From JBBQBM01 sp038317375 (GTDB lineage: Bacteria > Patescibacteriota > Saccharimonadia > Saccharimonadales > JAGQMS01): a DNA stretch of 19,970 nucleotides. Where the stretch lies: contig JBBQBM010000003.1 of the NCBI GenBank assembly GCA_038317375.1, forward strand, positions 1 through 19,970, given 5' to 3'. This document shows, one piece after another, positions 14,320 to 19,546 of this stretch. Within the stretch, counting starts at the first letter, position 1. Every line of letters starts with the position of its first letter. The position numbers and the translations under genes are program-made. Below the pieces are notes generated by a model, which worked only from the letters and a program-made list of their open reading frames with translations, was not told where the DNA came from and searched no databases.

Positions 14320-14357
14320 TTGTTGTAGTAGTTATAGGCTCTGTGGATTGTGGGTAT
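14320..14357 (-). other. Candidate DnaA-trio / basal unwinding element
   Basis: Read on the plus strand: six triplets TTG TTG TAG TAG TTA TAG (14320-14337), then GC-containing GCTC (14338-14341), then the two DnaA-box-like sites overlapping by 2 nt (14342-14350, 14349-14357). An ATATAT stretch lies on the far side of the triplets. This order (box, GC spacer, 3'-GAT-like trios, AT-rich DNA) is the bacterial basal unwinding system described in Bacillus, in the same dnaA-dnaN location. Confidence 0.5.
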
Positions 14358-14412
14358 AAACCAGTAAATACATCTGTTATTGCTGAATAAAATAAGTGGA
14401 GAATTGCTAGTA

Positions 14413-14431
14413 AAGTTGGAGTATTCAACTT
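14413..14431. repeat. Short inverted repeat in the dnaA-dnaN gap
   Basis: AAGTTG and CAACTT are separated by 7 nt. No T-run follows on either strand, so it is not an intrinsic terminator. Confidence 0.35.
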
Positions 14432-14500
14432 GTATAAAGAACCACTACAAGCTAACGACGTTTCGAAAACTGGGGATTTGGTGCATAAGTTAGTTGGGTT

Positions 14501-14519
14501 ATACGAACTTTGTTCGTAT
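14501..14519. repeat. Perfect inverted repeat downstream of dnaA
   Basis: ATACGAAC-TTT-GTTCGTAT is an eight-pair stem with a 3-nt loop, 25 nt past the dnaA stop. It lacks a T-run on either side. It may be a protein-binding site, an RNA stabiliser after dnaA, or a weak terminator. Confidence 0.5.
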
Positions 14520-14543
14520 CTTTGTGCCCAGGATTTCCACAAA

Positions 14544-15899
14544 TTAAACATTCAAAAGCTCCTTTATTTCATCAACATGTTGGCGGAGAATAACATCGAT
14601 TTGGAGCTCGCGTTCGATTTTGTCGATCGAATGAATCGCAGTTGTGTGGTCTTTCTTGCCGAGCTCGTGCGCAACCTTAGGGAAGCTCATGTGTAGCTCA
14701 CTGCGCAATAAATACATAGCTACTTGTCGGGGGACAACAATCTCTTTATCGCGCTTAGGCCCAGTTATTTCTTCAATATTAAGCTGAAAATGCTTCGCGG
14801 TTTTTTCTATAATACTCTTGGCACTCAAATGTTTTGGCCGTGAACGACCACCAGCAAATAAACCAGTAGCAATAGCCAAATCAGGGGTTAAGTTTCGCAT
14901 TTCACAAAAGGCAATCAAGTGATTCAGGGCCCCTTCAAGCTCGCGGACGTTTGTTTGGATATGGTTAGCTAGGTAATCCACTACGTCTGGCGCTAGGCTT
15001 ATGCCCTTTTCGGTTGATTTGGTTTGAAGTATTGCGCAGCGAGTTTCGAAGTCCGGAGCATGCATATCTACTGTCATGCCCATTGCGAACCGGCTGCGGA
15101 GGCGCTCCTCGAGGGTAGGAATAGCGTGCGGCGGCTTATCGCTACTTATAATAATTTGTTTATTTGCCTGATGAAGGGCGTTAAAGGTATGGAAGAATTC
15201 TTCCTGAGTCTTCTCCTTGCCCGCGATGAATTGCATATCATCGATAATTAAAACATCGGCACTGCGATAGTGACCGGCAAAATCAGTTATTTTTTTGAAC
15301 CGAATAGCATCCAAAAACTCTTGTACGAACTGCTCGCTAGAGATATAAACAACTTTAGCAGACGGATTATTGGCCAAAATTGCATTACCAACAGCTTGGA
15401 TAAGATGGGTTTTACCAATCCCAACGCCCCCATATATAAAAAGCGGGTTGTATTTTGTTCCGGGGTTTTGTGCGATTCCCTGGCAGGCCGCATAAGCGAA
15501 CTCACTACCCGATCCAACTATAAAGTTGTCGAACGTATAGCGTTCGTTTAGGCCCTGCCGATAAGCGTGTCCAATAGATGGCGCCCGCTTTATGGTTGGC
15601 GCCGTGGCCTGGTTTAAAATAATTGTCTCTTGATCATCGCGCCGTGGTGAGGCAAAAGTATGAATCTTGAACTCAAGTTTCTCGGGTGTGGCGCCGTTCT
15701 TCCCCAGGGTATCAGAGATTAGCTTATGGTACTTAACCTCTAACTGTTGCTTTGCAAAGATGTTTGGAACACCAATAACGATCGACTCGTCGCTGAACTT
15801 TATAAGGCGGGTGTTTTTAAACCAGGTGACGAAGCTACCTCTCGATACCGAGACCTCTATTTCCCCCAAGACGGTTTTCCATAAAGCTTCTTCGTGCAT
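14544..15899 (-). CDS. dnaA: Chromosomal replication initiator DnaA
   Basis: DnaA binds 9-bp boxes at oriC, oligomerises with ATP and opens the duplex. At 451 residues it has the normal length. Domain I (1-~85) starts MHEEALWKTVLGEIE and contains the conserved SFVTWF near 22-27. A short linker follows. The AAA+ domain starts at ~120 with YTFDNFIVG; Walker A GGVGIGKT is at 157-164, Walker B LIIDD at 217-221, and an arginine-finger-type RLRSRF follows at the usual distance. Domain IV carries the helix-turn-helix signature GKKDHTTAIHSIDKI at 414-428. The start ATG 15899 has GGTAGGGG just upstream. A DnaA box at 15978-15986 lies over the likely -35 region, which suggests autoregulation. Confidence 0.98.
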   Translation of the reverse strand: MHEEALWKTVLGEIEVSVSRGSFVTWFKNTRLIKFSDESIVIGVPNIFAKQQLEVKYHKLISDTLGKNGATPEKLEFKIHTFASPRRDDQETIILNQATAPTIKRAPSIGHAYRQGLNERYTFDNFIVGSGSEFAYAACQGIAQNPGTKYNPLFIYGGVGIGKTHLIQAVGNAILANNPSAKVVYISSEQFVQEFLDAIRFKKITDFAGHYRSADVLIIDDMQFIAGKEKTQEEFFHTFNALHQANKQIIISSDKPPHAIPTLEERLRSRFAMGMTVDMHAPDFETRCAILQTKSTEKGISLAPDVVDYLANHIQTNVRELEGALNHLIAFCEMRNLTPDLAIATGLFAGGRSRPKHLSAKSIIEKTAKHFQLNIEEITGPKRDKEIVVPRQVAMYLLRSELHMSFPKVAHELGKKDHTTAIHSIDKIERELQIDVILRQHVDEIKELLNV

Positions 15900-15954
15900 A
15901 TACCCCTACCTAAATTCTTTAATAAACCCCATTACCTTTTAAGCACCACCAACT

Positions 15955-15960
15955 ACTATA
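15955..15960 (-). promoter_or_regulatory. Possible dnaA promoter -10
   Basis: TATAGT on the minus strand, 56 nt before the dnaA start codon. No good -35 is seen, but a DnaA box (15978-15986) covers the -35 position, as expected for DnaA autoregulation. Confidence 0.35.
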
Positions 15961-16093
15961 CAAAAAGATTAGCAGACTTTTCCACAGGAATAGCTATGTT
16001 TTATAATTTCACAACAAAACAACGCCGAACAGAGATAGACTTATACACAATAATTTTAAACAGATGTAAAATAGTGCATAACACTAGTAAAGG

Positions 16094-16102
16094 TGTGGAT
16101 AA
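16094..16102 (-). promoter_or_regulatory. Perfect DnaA box
   Basis: TGTGGATAA on the plus strand is the exact reverse complement of the consensus TTATCCACA. It is the best single box in the window. Confidence 0.8.
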
Positions 16103-16136
16103 TGAGGTAAAATCTGTTGGTAAATTTTGTGATTTT

Positions 16137-16142
16137 TACAAT
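16137..16142 (+). promoter_or_regulatory. Possible rpmH promoter -10
   Basis: TACAAT matches the -10 consensus at 5 of 6 and lies 34 nt before the rpmH ATG, leaving room for a short leader with the AAGGAAG ribosome site at ~16161-16167. No clear -35. Confidence 0.3.
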
Positions 16143-16175
16143 CATCTAACTAGAAAATAAAAGGAAGTAGTTACT

Positions 16176-16313
16176 ATGCCAAAAAGAACCTATCAACCAA
16201 AAAAGAGAAAAGCTAAGCGAGTACATGGCTTCATGAAGCGCATGGCGACTAAATCTGGCCGCAAGGTTTTGAAAACACGCCGACTTAAGCTTCGAAAAAG
16301 ACTTAGTAAATAG
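16176..16313 (+). CDS. rpmH: Ribosomal protein bL34
   Basis: A 45-residue, highly basic protein of the 50S subunit, beginning MPKRTYQPKKRKAKRVHGF and continuing MKRMATKSGRKVLKTRR, a textbook L34 sequence. The L34 consensus TYQPxxRxxxRxHGF is fully present. AAGGAAG lies upstream of ATG 16176. It heads the conserved rpmH-rnpA-yidC-jag order to the right of oriC. Confidence 0.98.
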   Translation: MPKRTYQPKKRKAKRVHGFMKRMATKSGRKVLKTRRLKLRKRLSK

Positions 16314-16336
16314 CCTAACGTTACGCTTTTTGAGTG

Positions 16337-16342
16337 CATAAT
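16337..16342 (+). promoter_or_regulatory. -10 element of a leaderless rnpA promoter
   Basis: CATAAT (5/6) ends 7 nt before ATG 16349, in the 35-nt rpmH-rnpA gap. The same spacing is seen at other leaderless starts in this window. Confidence 0.5.
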
Positions 16343-16348
16343 ACTGAT

Positions 16349-16711
16349 ATGGTATCTTCGCTCCATCGTTTCGCCGGCACGAACAGCCTCAACTATGTTT
16401 ATAGGGAGGGTAAGACTCTTCGAACTAAATTTTTCTCAGTAAAGTTTGCGCCAAACTCCCACCGATCGACTTATCGGGTTGCAGTTGTGGTTAGTAAGAA
16501 GATTAGTAAGAGTGCGCCCGTCCGCAATCGGATACGGCGCCGACTATATGAACTAATTCGGGTCGAAATAGCCGATAAGCTTACCAACATAGACGTCGTT
16601 ATTTCTGTTTTTGATGCTGAAGTTGCTGAGATGCCAGCCGCAGAACTAAAAAACGCCTTCAAAGAAGTAGCGCGCGAGCTACTAATGCACACCAGCCCAA
16701 CCCGCAATTAA
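16349..16711 (+). CDS. rnpA: RNase P protein component
   Basis: This protein assists the catalytic RNA of RNase P in trimming tRNA 5' leaders. I chose ATG 16349 (120 residues) because the product starts MVSSLHRFAG, matching the usual xxxLxRxxxF-type start, and a -10 hexamer sits 7 nt upstream. A GTG at 16334 would add five residues inside the promoter. The signature RNR motif reads APVRNRIRRRLYELIR at about 51-66. Earlier, FFSVKFAPN and YRVAVVVSKK form the expected central strands. No Shine-Dalgarno is present. It follows rpmH by 35 nt. Confidence 0.95.
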   Translation: MVSSLHRFAGTNSLNYVYREGKTLRTKFFSVKFAPNSHRSTYRVAVVVSKKISKSAPVRNRIRRRLYELIRVEIADKLTNIDVVISVFDAEVAEMPAAELKNAFKEVARELLMHTSPTRN

Positions 16712-16719
16712 TAGCTCCA

Positions 16720-16728
16720 TGGTATAGT
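16720..16728 (+). promoter_or_regulatory. Extended -10 promoter of a leaderless yidC
   Basis: TGG TATAGT (5/6 with the TGn extension) ends 8 nt before the yidC ATG at 16736. The 24-nt rnpA-yidC gap contains no Shine-Dalgarno. Confidence 0.6.
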
Positions 16729-16735
16729 AATTAGA

Positions 16736-17653
16736 ATGTTTGACACGCTATTAGTACGACCAATTTTTAATATTCTTACGTTTATCTACGCCGTTATACC
16801 GGGCCACGACTTTGGTTTGGCTTTGATTATATTTACAGTCGTCATGCGATTTATGATTTGGCCGGTTGCCAGAAAACAACTGCATCACACCAAGGCCATG
16901 CGTCAACTCCAACCAGAGATTAGGCGGATCAAACAGGAAACTAAAGGCGATAAGCAACGCGAGGGTGTTCTTACAATGGCTCTATATAAAGAGCGGAAGA
17001 TCAACCCGTTTTCTCCAATTGGGCTGATGTTCATTCAGTTGCCTATTTTGTTTGCTTTATTTGCGGGCATCAAAAAGATCGTCAACGAACCAAGCACGAT
17101 AACTAGCTTCTCTTACAGCTGGGTACAGCACCTTCCCTGGATGAAAGAAGTAGCCGCCAACATTTCAAAATTCGATAACTCACTCTTCGGTGTGGTTGAC
17201 CTCACTCGCCACGCCATTGGTGATAGTTTTTATTGGCCAGCCTTTCTGATTGTTATAGCATCGAGCATTACTCAATACTTCACTAGTAAGCAGCTGGCAG
17301 TTACCGACAAAGACGCAAAATCCCTACGCCAGCTACTCAAAGACGCTGGATCGACCGGCCAACAAGCCGACCAAGCAGAAGTGAGCGCCGCTGTCGGTGG
17401 CATGATGCGCTTTCTTATCCCAGGAATAATCTTCTTCGTTTCTATCGGTTTGTCGGCGGCCATTTCGCTATATTGGCTAGTCGGTGGAGTTGTCGCATAT
17501 TTCCAACAGCAACGGGTCTTAGGCCAAGACATGGTTGAGCTCGAGGCGGTTGTTGGCGGCGCGCGGGTTGTTGCAGAAGTAATCGAAAAACCAAAAAAAC
17601 AAAAACAGGCTAACAAAAGAGGGGTTTCGGCGCGTAAAAAGAAACGGAGGTAA
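16736..17653 (+). CDS. yidC: Membrane protein insertase YidC/Oxa1 family
   Basis: YidC inserts proteins into the cytoplasmic membrane, alone or with SecYEG. The 305-residue protein is the short Gram-positive/Oxa1-like form without the large periplasmic domain. Membrane segments lie at about 5-21, 25-45, 95-115, 165-182 and 225-258. Arg38 in VVMRFMIWP corresponds to the conserved groove arginine. The cytoplasmic hairpin at ~46-95 carries MRQLQPEIRRIKQ and YKERKINPF, and PILFALFAGI begins the next helix. The C-terminus (~283-305) is a Lys/Arg-rich tail that probably binds ribosomes. The last codons hold the jag ribosome site (GGAGG at 17646-17650), so jag is coupled. Confidence 0.96.
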   Translation: MFDTLLVRPIFNILTFIYAVIPGHDFGLALIIFTVVMRFMIWPVARKQLHHTKAMRQLQPEIRRIKQETKGDKQREGVLTMALYKERKINPFSPIGLMFIQLPILFALFAGIKKIVNEPSTITSFSYSWVQHLPWMKEVAANISKFDNSLFGVVDLTRHAIGDSFYWPAFLIVIASSITQYFTSKQLAVTDKDAKSLRQLLKDAGSTGQQADQAEVSAAVGGMMRFLIPGIIFFVSIGLSAAISLYWLVGGVVAYFQQQRVLGQDMVELEAVVGGARVVAEVIEKPKKQKQANKRGVSARKKKRR

Positions 17654-17661
17654 CAAACATC

Positions 17662-18315
17662 ATGGAAGAGGCGATTACGTTCGCAAAAAAATATCTCGAA
17701 GATGTTCTGTCGTTCTTTGGTCTTAATGTCGACGTTCACGCCACACACGACGAAGACGTTATCGAGCTAAATATACCGTCGACACACATGAACGGCTTTT
17801 TGATCGGTCAGCGGGGCGACACCGTGCGAGCGCTTCAATATATGGTGACGAGTGCCCTCAATAATAAACACCTTGAGCATATGCGGGTTAACGTCGATGT
17901 TGCCGATTATAAGAAAGCTCAAAACGACCGCCTCGCCGAACAAGTCCAACATTGGGTAGAGGAGATAAAAGTTAGCTCGAAGGATATGGAGCTCCAACCG
18001 ATGAACCCAGCCTTCCGTAGGATCGTCCATAAGGTTGCCTCCGAAATGGGCCTGGCTACCGAGTCTGTAGGCGAAGGCTATAACCGCCGAGTAATCATAA
18101 AAGCGGCGGGCTATGACTCAAGCTCGACCGACACAAAAGAGCCAGTAGCTACGAAATCCCCAAAACCCAAAACATCTTCTAAAAAGGAAACACCAGAACC
18201 AAAAGCCACTAAAACGCCAAAGGCCGCTACCAAGACTAAAGAATCAAATATCAAGAAACCAAGCACTTCGTTAAAAGCTAAACTCCTAAAATCTAACAAG
18301 CCAACTAAAAAATAG
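17662..18315 (+). CDS. jag: Jag/KhpB-type RNA-binding protein (KH + R3H)
   Basis: The usual partner gene of yidC; homologues (SpoIIIJ-associated protein, KhpB) bind RNA and influence cell-wall growth. Residues 1-30 form an N-terminal helix and strand. A KH domain follows with its GxxG loop as GQRG at 49-52, then an R3H domain with Arg119-xxx-His123 in FRRIVHKVA and SVGEGYNRRVIIKA at 135-148. Residues ~158-217 are a Lys/Thr/Pro-rich tail, probably disordered. The separate Jag-N domain of many Firmicutes is absent. The ATG at 17662 lies 8 nt after the yidC stop, with GGAGG 11 nt upstream. No terminator is visible after it. Confidence 0.93.
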   Translation: MEEAITFAKKYLEDVLSFFGLNVDVHATHDEDVIELNIPSTHMNGFLIGQRGDTVRALQYMVTSALNNKHLEHMRVNVDVADYKKAQNDRLAEQVQHWVEEIKVSSKDMELQPMNPAFRRIVHKVASEMGLATESVGEGYNRRVIIKAAGYDSSSTDTKEPVATKSPKPKTSSKKETPEPKATKTPKAATKTKESNIKKPSTSLKAKLLKSNKPTKK

Positions 18316-18350
18316 TCCTCCCCGAACAAGCGCAAAGAAGTCGCACTATT

Positions 18351-18382
18351 TGTACATATTTGTATACGTGATAGATTATGTA
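18351..18382 (+). repeat. 32-bp direct repeat, copy 1, overlapping the Cas2-like gene start
   Basis: This element matches 18977-19008 at 28 of 32 positions. It contains the short palindromes TGTACA and GTATAC, the extended -10-like TGATAGATT (18369-18377) and the first ATG of the gene at 18378. It probably acts as promoter and operator together. Confidence 0.65.
18369..18377 (+). promoter_or_regulatory. Extended -10-like element of the Cas2-like gene
   Basis: TGA TAGATT (4/6 plus TGn) ends 7 nt before ATG 18384, matching the leaderless spacing at other genes here. It is embedded in repeat copy 1, so a protein bound there would block transcription. Confidence 0.45.
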
Positions 18383-18971
18383 TATGGACAGGAGCAAGAC
18401 ACATAAGGCAGTGAATATGTTGGTCAAGATGTTTGCTACTGGCGCTACGATCGGTGCCGTCGCTTTAGCTCCCAATACAGTCCTGCTTTTAGAGGGGATG
18501 ATCAATAAAAAAGACAAATTGCTCGTCGCCTACGAATATAACCGCCTACTAAGGCATATGAAGCGGCTAAACCTAATATCAATCGACCACCTAGCAGACG
18601 AGAACGTTTATGTCAGTCTAACCCCAAAAGGCAGGGCGAGGTTACGAGACGTCGATCTAGAAGAGATAATTATAAGTATTCCGAAAGAATGGGACGGTTT
18701 GTGGAGGGTTGTGTCATTTGATATCCCGCGCGACAAGTCTGCCGAAAGGAGTGAGTTCTTGAGGCATCTTCGTCGGCTTGGATTTGTTCTATCACTTCAG
18801 AGTATGTGGGTATATCCCTACCCATGCGCGGAAGAAGTGTATGCGATTGCAAAAATTCTAGAAATCGAAAAGAGAGTAATGATCTTAGAGGCAAAACTAA
18901 CGCGCGACAGGCATAAGCAAATGCTTAAAGTGTTTGACAGCTACCTAGTAAAGAACACCCAATCCTTATAA
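18378..18971 (+). CDS. Membrane-anchored winged-helix + Cas2/PaaX-C-like protein
   Basis: 197 residues from ATG 18378; ATG 18384 is equally possible and fits the -10 spacing better. Residues ~13-40 are hydrophobic, possibly a membrane segment. Residues ~45-98 look like a winged helix ending in the wing-like YVSLTPKGRARL. From ~105 to 190 runs a ferredoxin-like Cas2/PaaX-C domain: WDGLWRVVSFDIP (with Asp115 at the Cas2 metal-binding position), then a SAERSEFLRHLRRLGF helix and LQSMWVYPYPC. Similar CPR proteins are often labelled Cas2 or PaaX-like regulators. No cas1, other cas genes or CRISPR array lie in this window, so a regulatory or nuclease role outside CRISPR is more likely. The gene is bracketed by a 32-bp repeat whose first copy overlaps its start, which suggests autoregulation. 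Confidence 0.72.
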   Translation: MYMDRSKTHKAVNMLVKMFATGATIGAVALAPNTVLLLEGMINKKDKLLVAYEYNRLLRHMKRLNLISIDHLADENVYVSLTPKGRARLRDVDLEEIIISIPKEWDGLWRVVSFDIPRDKSAERSEFLRHLRRLGFVLSLQSMWVYPYPCAEEVYAIAKILEIEKRVMILEAKLTRDRHKQMLKVFDSYLVKNTQSL

Positions 18972-18976
18972 CCTAC

Positions 18977-19008
18977 TGTACATAATTGTATACGTGCGAA
19001 ATTATGTA
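18977..19008 (+). repeat. 32-bp direct repeat, copy 2, downstream of the Cas2-like gene
   Basis: 28 of 32 bases match 18351-18382; differences are at 18985, 18997, 18998 and 19000. It contains the perfect inverted repeat TACA-TAAT-TGTA (18979-18990). The start-codon position reads ATG TAA, so no gene begins here. It lies 54 nt upstream of the extended -10 of the next gene and may be an upstream operator for it. Confidence 0.65.
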
Positions 19009-19061
19009 AGGGAGGTGTGGAAAGGTTTGGAGAATAATGGTTGTGGTTGGAGTGGGTTCTC

Positions 19062-19070
19062 TGGCATAAT
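19062..19070 (+). promoter_or_regulatory. Extended -10 promoter of the 19094 gene pair
   Basis: TGG CATAAT (5/6 with TGn); TTGTGG at 19041-19046 is a poor -35 with an 18-nt spacer. The predicted start near 19077 leaves a leader with AAAGGGG at 19082-19088 before the TTG start. Confidence 0.5.
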
Positions 19071-19093
19071 TTAAGTAGACGAAAGGGGTTGTC

Positions 19094-19546
19094 TTGAATA
19101 AGTCTGGGAGACGTTTGGTTATTGTGGCTGCAACAGTAGTCCTGCTAATAATTGTCGGAGTCGTAGACCTATTCTTTTATCCTCTCAAAAGCGCCAAGCC
19201 AAACTTTTCGGATGTCGAGCGAGTTTTTAATAAGATTGTGGTTCCGGCTGATTGGGTCGAAATTAGTTCCTCGGAGAATCGTGGCATCGCCGGCCGTGCC
19301 TGCCCGATTGAAAGTAGTGGCTGTTTCGGCAAATCTAAAAGATTTAGCCTAGACCCTGGCACCCCAGTAGAAAACATTGAGCATGTATATGAAAGCTCTG
19401 GATGCCCCAACGCATCGGCCACCGAAGATAATCAGTCTGGGGGGGTTGCTCCTATTAGATTTCTTTGTTCGATTGATGGTTTAACGGTTGGTGGCGACTA
19501 TTACCGAGACCTAAAAGAGATTAGCGTACATGTACGCTCGTACTAG
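19094..19546 (+). CDS. Membrane-anchored protein of unknown function with four extracytoplasmic Cys
   Basis: 150 residues starting at TTG 19094, chosen because AAAGGGG (19082-19088) lies 5 nt upstream and the product then begins MNKSGRR before a membrane helix at ~8-29. The rest is predicted to face outward. Cysteines at about 70, 77, 104 and 125 could form two disulfides. Short Gly/Ser loops and a C-terminal strand (KEISVHVRSY) suggest a small beta-rich domain, but I recognise no family. The last 17 nt overlap the start of the cutinase-like gene, so the two are co-expressed. Confidence 0.65.
   Translation: MNKSGRRLVIVAATVVLLIIVGVVDLFFYPLKSAKPNFSDVERVFNKIVVPADWVEISSSENRGIAGRACPIESSGCFGKSKRFSLDPGTPVENIEHVYESSGCPNASATEDNQSGGVAPIRFLCSIDGLTVGGDYYRDLKEISVHVRSY

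Larger units (their letters stand above)
14301..14543. other. dnaA-dnaN intergenic region, second half of a bipartite oriC
   Basis: This 243-nt AT-rich gap holds DnaA-box-like sites: 14342-14350 and 14349-14357 (7/9 matches, both reading toward dnaN on the minus strand), 14480-14488 (7/9) and 14533-14541 (7/9). It also contains a perfect 8-bp hairpin (14501-14508/14512-14519) and a 6-bp one (14413-14418/14426-14431). Box clusters on both sides of dnaA recall the Bacillus origin. An 84-codon minus-strand frame spans the gap, but I do not accept it as a gene. Confidence 0.55.
15900..16175. other. Putative oriC, dnaA-rpmH intergenic region
   Basis: A 276-nt AT-rich gap between divergent dnaA and rpmH, the classic bacterial origin position. 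DnaA boxes against TTATCCACA are 15978-15986 (plus, 8/9), 16041-16049 (plus, 8/9), 16073-16081 (minus, 7/9) and 16094-16102 (minus, exact). AT-rich tracts at 15996-16020 and 16121-16165 could melt. Gene orientation switches here: dnaA-dnaN-recF run left and rpmH to jag run right. Confidence 0.75.

Noticed and set aside
14430..14696. 88-codon plus-strand frame from the dnaA-dnaN gap into dnaA
   Set aside because: TTG start, no ribosome site, more than half is antisense to dnaA.
15894..16160. 88-codon plus-strand frame across oriC
   Set aside because: It starts at a GTG inside antisense dnaA, covers the DnaA boxes, has no ribosome site and shows no domain. Chance openness in AT-rich DNA.
16313..16348. 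Intrinsic terminator after rpmH
   Set aside because: TAACGTTA and a short T-run are present, but the palindrome is only 8 bp with no loop and does not sit directly before the T-run.
18351..19008. A minimal CRISPR array around the Cas2-like gene
   Set aside because: Only two repeat copies 626 bp apart with a gene between; no spacer-sized intervals and no cas1 in the window. Operator or cassette-end explanations fit better.
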